A DNA stretch of 64,000 nt from Caprella mutica. Its lineage: Eukaryota > Arthropoda > Malacostraca > Amphipoda > Caprellidae. A model generated the notes under the pieces. It saw only the letters and a list, made by a program, of their open reading frames with translations. It searched no databases and was not told where the DNA came from. Below, in pieces: positions 58,480 to 64,000 of the stretch; positions within the stretch are counted from its first letter, which is position 1; each line of letters starts with the position of its first letter. A program made the position numbers and the translations under genes. Location: assembly GCA_947561585.1 (NCBI GenBank), contig CANNZV010001149.1, positions 146,821 to 210,820 of the forward strand, written 5' to 3'.

Positions 58480-58849
58480 TATCTATTAAAATTTTAACCT
58501 CGGTTTTTCACCGATACAGATACGGTGACAGGCGATACCCAGATTTTCACAGATACCGATACCTAGATTTTCATAGATAACTGATGCCAGATACTTTAAA
58601 CTATTTAGCCTAAATGAGATTAATAATTTTGAAATTTTAGAAAATTAGGATTACCTATTTATATGGAATCATTGTTACATTAATCTAAATTTGAAAAATT
58701 TAATTGTAGTAGATAAATAATAGATACCTAAAAAATTATATATTTTTTTGAATACTAGTGGTATCAGCACTCTTTTCCCTCTGCCATAATACAGATTAGC
58801 TACAGATACAAGAAAAAATACAGATAGCAATACTTGGTCCCATCCCTAC
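58480..58849 (+). mobile_element. hAT-like element copy next to the LTR
   Basis: It carries TTTTTCACCGATACAGATAC, repeated AGATTTTCACAGATACCGAT words and interior GAAAATTAGGATTACCTATT. It ends GGTCCCATCCCTAC, the inverse of the GGGATGGGAC terminus. Same orientation as the truncated copy at 54650. Confidence 0.65.
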
Positions 58850-60265
58850 AAATTAGTAATTATCATAAATTCTCCAAAAATAACATTTTGGCATAGGAGG
58901 TCTCAAAATAATTAAATAAGTCACAAACTCGCCATTGAAATGGCAAGAACGACTAAGGACATGCTTTATTACCTGTCCTTTACCATATCATATATGCACT
59001 AACTAGCTAGATTTCTACTTTCTAGCTATGTATCAGAGGCTGCAAACTGTAAACAATTATTTGGGGCAAAATTTCATCAATGTTTTGAGCCAGCCAATTT
59101 GGCTCATTATTGAAAATTTCAAGCCAAAATTAACATTGAACACGAGATAGAAATTAATTCAAATTTTTAAGCTAATTAGGTACTTATTTATAAAATTGCA
59201 TACCTATGTACAATTTCAAATTCAACACAAAACACTCCCATAACAACACGGGTCTCCTTTTAACTACCCGTAACTTTGCAAGCTGGGCCCATGTTATAGA
59301 GTAGCTAGGTATGTCAGTTAAAAAATAATAATTATGCTGATCAATTATACAGTTGTATGATTTTAACAAATGATCATCATAAAAGCTATGAAAGCCAGAG
59401 AGTGGGAATATAATTTATGATTGACTAGTAACTGTTAAGATTCAAAATCAACTATGTGAGAACTCATTGTAAAGACAACTCCACATTATTTTTTTTAACT
59501 ATGTAAAAATCAGTTATACATTTCATAGTACAGTATGGGCCACAAAAATGTTTCAGCTTTTTCAAATACTTATAAATCGTTAGTAGATAGAAAATTAAAG
59601 ATAGAAAATTTTAAAACTGTATCTTGAGTCTTTTTCTCTACCTCTTATTGTACTAAACATTTTTAACTGATGGATATAGTTTAAGAACAGGTAAACAAAG
59701 AGCAAGGGTGAATTTATTTTGTCATTGCGCAAAGGTTGTTCTTAGAGCTAGCTCTGTGATTTAACTTACTAAAAGGCAGTGAATAAAGGGAAAAAATGTA
59801 ATGGTAGACATTATAATACAGGGTGCTTTAACTTCTTTCTATAAACTATTTAGAAATTGAACAACTTCAGTGACAGTTTATCTCATTGAAGTTTTCACTG
59901 AATATTTTTTTTAAGAAACACCGCATAAGAAACTCTTCAATAAATGTGTTTATACTTTCATTTTATTGCCGATGGAAAAATAACAATATTCTTACCTAAG
60001 CGACAAAAAAATTCACGTGTGAACACATTTTAAGAAGAGCTTTTTTAGCGGTGTTAAAAATGCAAGGGTGAGGTGGGCTTTAACCCGGCAATAAACAAGC
60101 GAAGAACAAATATTCAGAGTGAAAACTTCAATCAGATCAAAATAACATAGGAATAAATGACTAGTTGAAAATCCACATACTATGCTAGAATATTATTTAA
60201 AAAAAAATCCGTGACATGTTGGTGGAATTTACCATGAAATACAGACTGGTCTAAGTCAGGTAATA
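58850..60265. other. AT-rich intergenic DNA
   Basis: No gene supported. An ACAAACTCGCCATTGAAATGG word near 58922 is related to the direct repeats at 53930 and 60270. Confidence 0.45.
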
Positions 60266-60269
60266 AATC

Positions 60270-61040
60270 ATGTCCAAACTCGCCATTTTAATCATCATAA
60301 TGGCGAGTCTGTGACTCTTGTGACAATTATTTTGAGCCCTTCTATTGCAAATGGTGAGAAATATCTAATTTTCTCTTGTTACAATACTACAAATACAATG
60401 TTATTTACTTATTTTGCTGAGAATTTATGATAATTTGATCATTTTGGAGAGAAATTGGATGATTTTCCATTTATGGAGAGAGCTGTAAAGAAAATTATTG
60501 AGTTTAAGAGTCCTACTATTTTACTTTGTAGCATAGGAGAAATAGATATTTCTCAACATTTGCAATTGAAGGGCTTGCACAAACTCTCTTACGATTATCC
60601 AGTCTGGACCTCTTTAACATAAACATACCTAATCAGCCAGACAGCAAAAGATGCATGAAATTATGAAGATTACCCAGCAACTATTGATGCCTTCAAATTA
60701 GTCTCCTGAATTATCCAGTGACAATTTCTGAATTAATTCCTATGTTTACATGTTATTACTGGACAGTATTTTGAAATTTTTGATCATTTTGGATAGAAAT
60801 TGGCCATGTTTTAAAGTATGGTATGGACAAAGTAGTCGCCAGCATATTGGCGACTTTTGGCCTTAGGGGGGTTAAATAAGTTGGAAAACCTGTAAATAAT
60901 GAGTAAATCACTAATAAAATAGTCTCAAGAGATACACAGGCATGAAGTATGAGGATGTTTCCAAGTGTAAAAGCTTCACTAGGAAGACAAATTTCAACTT
61001 TAAAGTATCATAAATGTGGCAACCTGGATCCACTTTCTCA
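60270..61040 (+). repeat. Diverged direct repeat, copy 2
   Basis: Counterpart of 53930-54648 with ordered matches (AACTCGCCATTTTAATC, TTTTGAGCCCTTCTATTGC, TTTGATCATTTTGG, ATTGGCGACTTTTGG, ATAAATGTGGCAACC). It contains extra sequence around 60540-60780. Confidence 0.6.
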
Positions 61041-61620
61041 CTATACTGACGAGTCGACGACTTTCCTGTCACACTTTAAAACATGGGAAATTGGAAAATC
61101 TTTTAGAGACAAATTGCCATAAAATTAAATATCAAGAGACTGATTGTGCATGGCAACTGCATGCTTTGCACACTGGCCAACCAGTAGCTTAGTAGGTAAA
61201 ATTAGATATACAATAGGCTACCAATTACCTACCAGTACTATGTTTATGTTACTGGTTACAGAGTATGTCATGTCAGTTAAAGCCAATTAATTTGCTAAGA
61301 TTTAAAAGGTCAAAACTAGTCTCAGATGCCTACCTTCTTCTTATCAAATTTTGAGTGAATGAATTCACTCTAAAGCTGCTGGAGTAACCACTTGATTGCT
61401 CCGTTTGGCCTGGAAACTTCTGACATCAGATGCCTACCAAATTGGCTTTAAATTTAGAATTAATTCCTATGTTCGGATGTTCCCACGTTAATGACTCAAT
61501 GTTGTCTTGAAATCTTCAAAAACTGAGGCAAATTGGGTTGGCTCCAAAATTGTAAAATTTTGGCTCAAAAATTTGCTTTCAATTTTCCAGCCTCTGATGC
61601 TCTGAAACATGGATTGTGGC
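61041..61620. other. Intergenic DNA
   Basis: No feature supported. Confidence 0.4.
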
Positions 61621-61636
61621 GGATCTGCAATGCAGA

Positions 61637-61760
61637 TACGTCACAGCCAATCATTAATAAGCATTTCCCCGCGGTTTGGTTACTTCCGTGCCGCCACCAA
61701 TCGCAGTGAACCAAAGCCAGCATATATAAAGCCACCTAAATCCAATTTCCACCAGTCTTG
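61637..61760 (+). promoter_or_regulatory. TATA/CCAAT promoter with CRE-like site
   Basis: TACGTCAC (61637), CCAAT (61647), CCACCAAT (about 61694-61701), GCCAGC then TATATAAAG (61723-61731), with a likely initiator CACCAGTC near 61750. GC-richer than its surroundings. Order and spacing resemble the promoter at 49508-49640. Confidence 0.65.
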
Positions 61761-62030
61761 CCACCAGTCCTGAGTCATACATCCTAGCGCGAGCTTCGTC
61801 ATTAAGCCCTCAACTAACTCGAGCCTAGCGTGTATTCATTCTATTTTGTATTTATATATACCCGTTCACCGGTGAGTTTATAGGACCTTTTTGTTTATTT
61901 ACTTTTGTAATACTTTCTCTTAATTTAGCTATTCGTGTATAAATTTATGTTTAAATAGGTATTATTTTGAATGCAATAAATTGATTACTCTATTTATTGC
62001 AGGGTCCTAGTCTTAGATCCCATCCAAGAT
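61752..62030 (+). ncRNA. Predicted untranslated exon, intron and start of exon 2
   Basis: After the promoter comes an ATG-free exon ending CGTTCACCG at 61871 with donor GTGAGT. A short intron ends TATTTATTGCAG at about 62003, followed by GGTCCTAGTCTTAGATCCC. No sizeable reading frame follows within the next kilobases, so this is either a 5' UTR whose coding exons lie beyond the window or a non-coding transcript. Exon 1 and the donor are reasonably supported. Exon 2 is an inference. Confidence 0.35.
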
Positions 62031-62870
62031 TTTTCATATTGACCTACCTTATTTCTATTTTCCCTATATATTATCAACCTTCCTTTTCATTACTTTATTA
62101 ATTAATATTAAATCTTAGGCTTACCTTCTTTCTGTAATAGTTACCTAGTCAGTTATAAATATTAAAATAAAACCATTATCCCTTTCGTTTATTAAGCCTT
62201 CTTTAAATAGTAAAGTGATTAGGAGAACCATTTCAATTTACCTAATAATATAGTTAGATAGATTAATTCAAGCTATATATAATAATTATTATTAGTTGGG
62301 TTTACAATACTTATCCCCAAAGGATCACCTACTCAATAAATGTTGCCGTTTCCGATTTAGTTTCAGAGAAATTCAAGATATTTTGACTAACTAGCACCAT
62401 TTTATTATAGTTTTCTTTTTGCAGCATATTTGATTTCTTATTGATTCATATAAATAGATGAACTCAACAAATTAAAGTTTAGTACTAATGCTGATTTTAT
62501 TGGCTAAATTGACTGAGGAAATTTTAAATCTAGGCATATTCTCTACGTAAGATGCAATTTAATGTGCTTCCTATGGAATTTAATAGACAAATTACGGCAT
62601 ACGTTTTTGAATAATCAGTACGCAAAAGAATGATAAAAATATAAAAATAATAAGTTATATATAGATATATGAACTTTAAGTGTGAATGCAATTAAACAAT
62701 GTGAATAATTCAGCAAATTCTCCATACTTAATAAGATTAGAATACACATTAAAGCAGGCACCGATTTTATTACCAATACGACAGACTTATTACAAATGAT
62801 AAATAAGAGCTAGTTTGCAAGATACAATTCAAGTTTTTGTGAAATTGTAACTCCTGAAACAGCTACCCAA
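62031..62870. other. AT-rich DNA
   Basis: No feature supported. Confidence 0.45.
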
Positions 62871-62874
62871 CAAA

Positions 62875-63150
62875 CATATGAATGTCGATTCGATGCCGTT
62901 TGCTGTCGAATTCGTAGCGCTAGCGGTGGGTATCGACTTAGCAACCATTTCGACTCATAGTAGATATCGGAATGTCTGTTTCTAAATGATATCTGAATTC
63001 AAACTTTGAGTAGAAACACTAAAACCGATACATGGTTTTAACAGCAGCATCTTGACGTCGGCATGTCTGTTTCCAAACGATATCTGAATTTATACTTCGA
63101 CCAGAAGTGCGAAAACAGATAGCTACGTAGTTTTAAAAATCGTTTGAAAT
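62875..63150. repeat. Tandem duplication in CGATATC-rich repeat
   Basis: ATGTCTGTTTCTAAATGATA and ATGTCTGTTTCCAAACGATA each lead into TCTGAATT, ACTT.GA..AGAA and a GTTTTAA end. Two copies about 100 bp apart. The sequence is rich in TCGAT/ATATC words. Confidence 0.7.
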
Positions 63151-63394
63151 TTGGAAATTCCTTTTCTTATCTTCCTGTTTTATTATACGTATGGAAAAGT
63201 AGGAATTATTCCTATTCAATTGGATTGTACCTTTCTATATAACGTACGTAGTGCTCCCTTTAAACTATACCCAATAATTAATACACTTATATAGGGGACT
63301 ACGGCAGCTGTAAAGGTACGATCGTGCATTGACACGCTAGTGCGATTGTACAATGGATCAACGTAAAGTAAGCGATATGGAACATCGGTTGTTG

Positions 63395-63690
63395 AACAGT
63401 CCCAGCAAACATGAATGTATCTATTCGATGTCAAAACGACTCTGTATAACCTCTCTGCCGACATCGAATACCAGTAACAAATTAGACATGGTGACATCAA
63501 GTAGATATCAATCCGATATCCGTTTGCACCGCTAAACCGCATCATATCAAGTATATTTGGCATCAAAGCGATACCGTTATAACAGCGTTGAATAGAAAGA
63601 TAAAGTACGACATCCAACATACATAGGGATTCTGCATCGAACAGACGCCTAATTATATATCTAATATGCTTCGAAACGATATCCACTTGC
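63395..63690. repeat. Interspersed repeat rich in CGATATC / GACATCGA
   Basis: CCCAGCAAACATGAATGTAT, TATTCGATGTCAAAACGACT, GACATCGAATACC and CAATCCGATATCC resemble 62865-62900 (ACCCAACAAACATATGAATG, TCGATTCGATGCCG). The long minus-strand frame across it has no domain and is taken as accidental. Confidence 0.5.
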
Positions 63691-63824
63691 ATTCAATAAA
63701 TAAATTAATTAAAATTGAAAACTCTTATTTCATTGATATAACGTACTGTACGTTTAGATGCATATCAATTTGATTATTGTTACATAATGTTATATATAAT
63801 TTAAATGGGAAGAAATGAAGTGAT

Positions 63825-63905
63825 GTGTCCCGGTATCGTTCGTGGGTCTATACGTCCTCGTGCCAGCAGCTCTACCACTTTGCCACCGTGGATGCGTTTT
63901 ACTAT
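63825..63905 (-). repeat. tRNA-like sequence, possible SINE head
   Basis: On the minus strand GGTGGCAAAGTGGTAGAGC matches an RNA polymerase III A box. CCACGAACGATACCGGG is a degraded B box about 35 bases later. It does not fold into a clean tRNA with a paired acceptor stem as far as I can see, so a tRNA-derived SINE or pseudogene is more likely than a working gene. Confidence 0.4.
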
Positions 63906-64000
63906 AAAAAATTTTTGATATTATCCGACCTGAAGATACTTAAAGAAATTTTAAAGTGAATAGAACAATACAGGCAAGCACCGCTTTTATAACCAAAATC

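Noticed and set aside
63216..63692. 158-codon minus-strand frame near the window end
   Set aside because: It runs through an interspersed CGATATC-rich repeat, shows no domain or composition typical of a gene, and has no splice or promoter context.
63825..63905. Functional tRNA gene
   Set aside because: The A box is good but the B box is degraded, and I could not pair an acceptor stem, so it is reported only as tRNA-like.

Overview
This window is eukaryotic and most likely from an insect genome. It is AT-rich, its one clear gene is split into short exons with GT-AG introns (one GC-AG), and it carries BEL/Pao, hAT, Tc1/mariner, Mutator-like and LINE debris typical of arthropods. I cannot name the species. 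There are no prokaryotic features, rRNA genes or convincing intact tRNA genes.

Layout. 1-3850: 3' part of a BEL/Pao LTR retrotransposon with one frameshift, followed by its 3' LTR. 4341-12460: a patchwork of DNA-transposon and LINE remnants, including an element with inverted 15-bp minisatellite ends (5668-7524), a LINE relic with C-terminal zinc fingers, a small foldback MITE, and a complete non-autonomous hAT with a perfect 8-bp target duplication (10614-12100). 12460-25141: mostly featureless AT-rich DNA with a 36-bp minisatellite (16303-17926), a 20-bp minisatellite (20848-21089), a Mutator-like MITE with a 9-bp duplication (21934-22600) and copies of an unnamed interspersed repeat.

25142-38639 (+): a full-length ClC-type chloride channel gene of the CLC-2 / insect ClC-a class. 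It has 18 coding exons whose phases all agree and encode 1124 residues. Its second intron is about 86% a 39-bp minisatellite of about 75 copies. That array starts on the exon-intron junction, so every unit repeats the gene's own 5' splice site.

38640-49500: more nested transposons. A LINE fragment sits inside an interspersed repeat. A foldback-like element with tandem-repeat arms is split by a hAT element, which itself contains two mariner copies in opposite orientation. Another hAT is inserted in the arm of a foldback element. 49505-53412 (+): a TATA/CCAAT promoter followed by four phase-compatible exons, a candidate small gene of 129 codons that I do not recognise. 51960-58850: a hAT-like family with GATACC-rich minisatellites, plus a gypsy-like LTR and non-coding internal relic. 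61640-62004: a second promoter of very similar design to the one at 49.5 kb, followed by an untranslated exon and donor site. The last 2 kb holds CGATATC-rich repeats and a tRNA-like SINE head.

The genes do not form a functional cluster. The chloride channel is the only confident host gene. The small gene at 49.7-53.4 kb and the transcript start near 61.75 kb are the main unexplained host-like signals.
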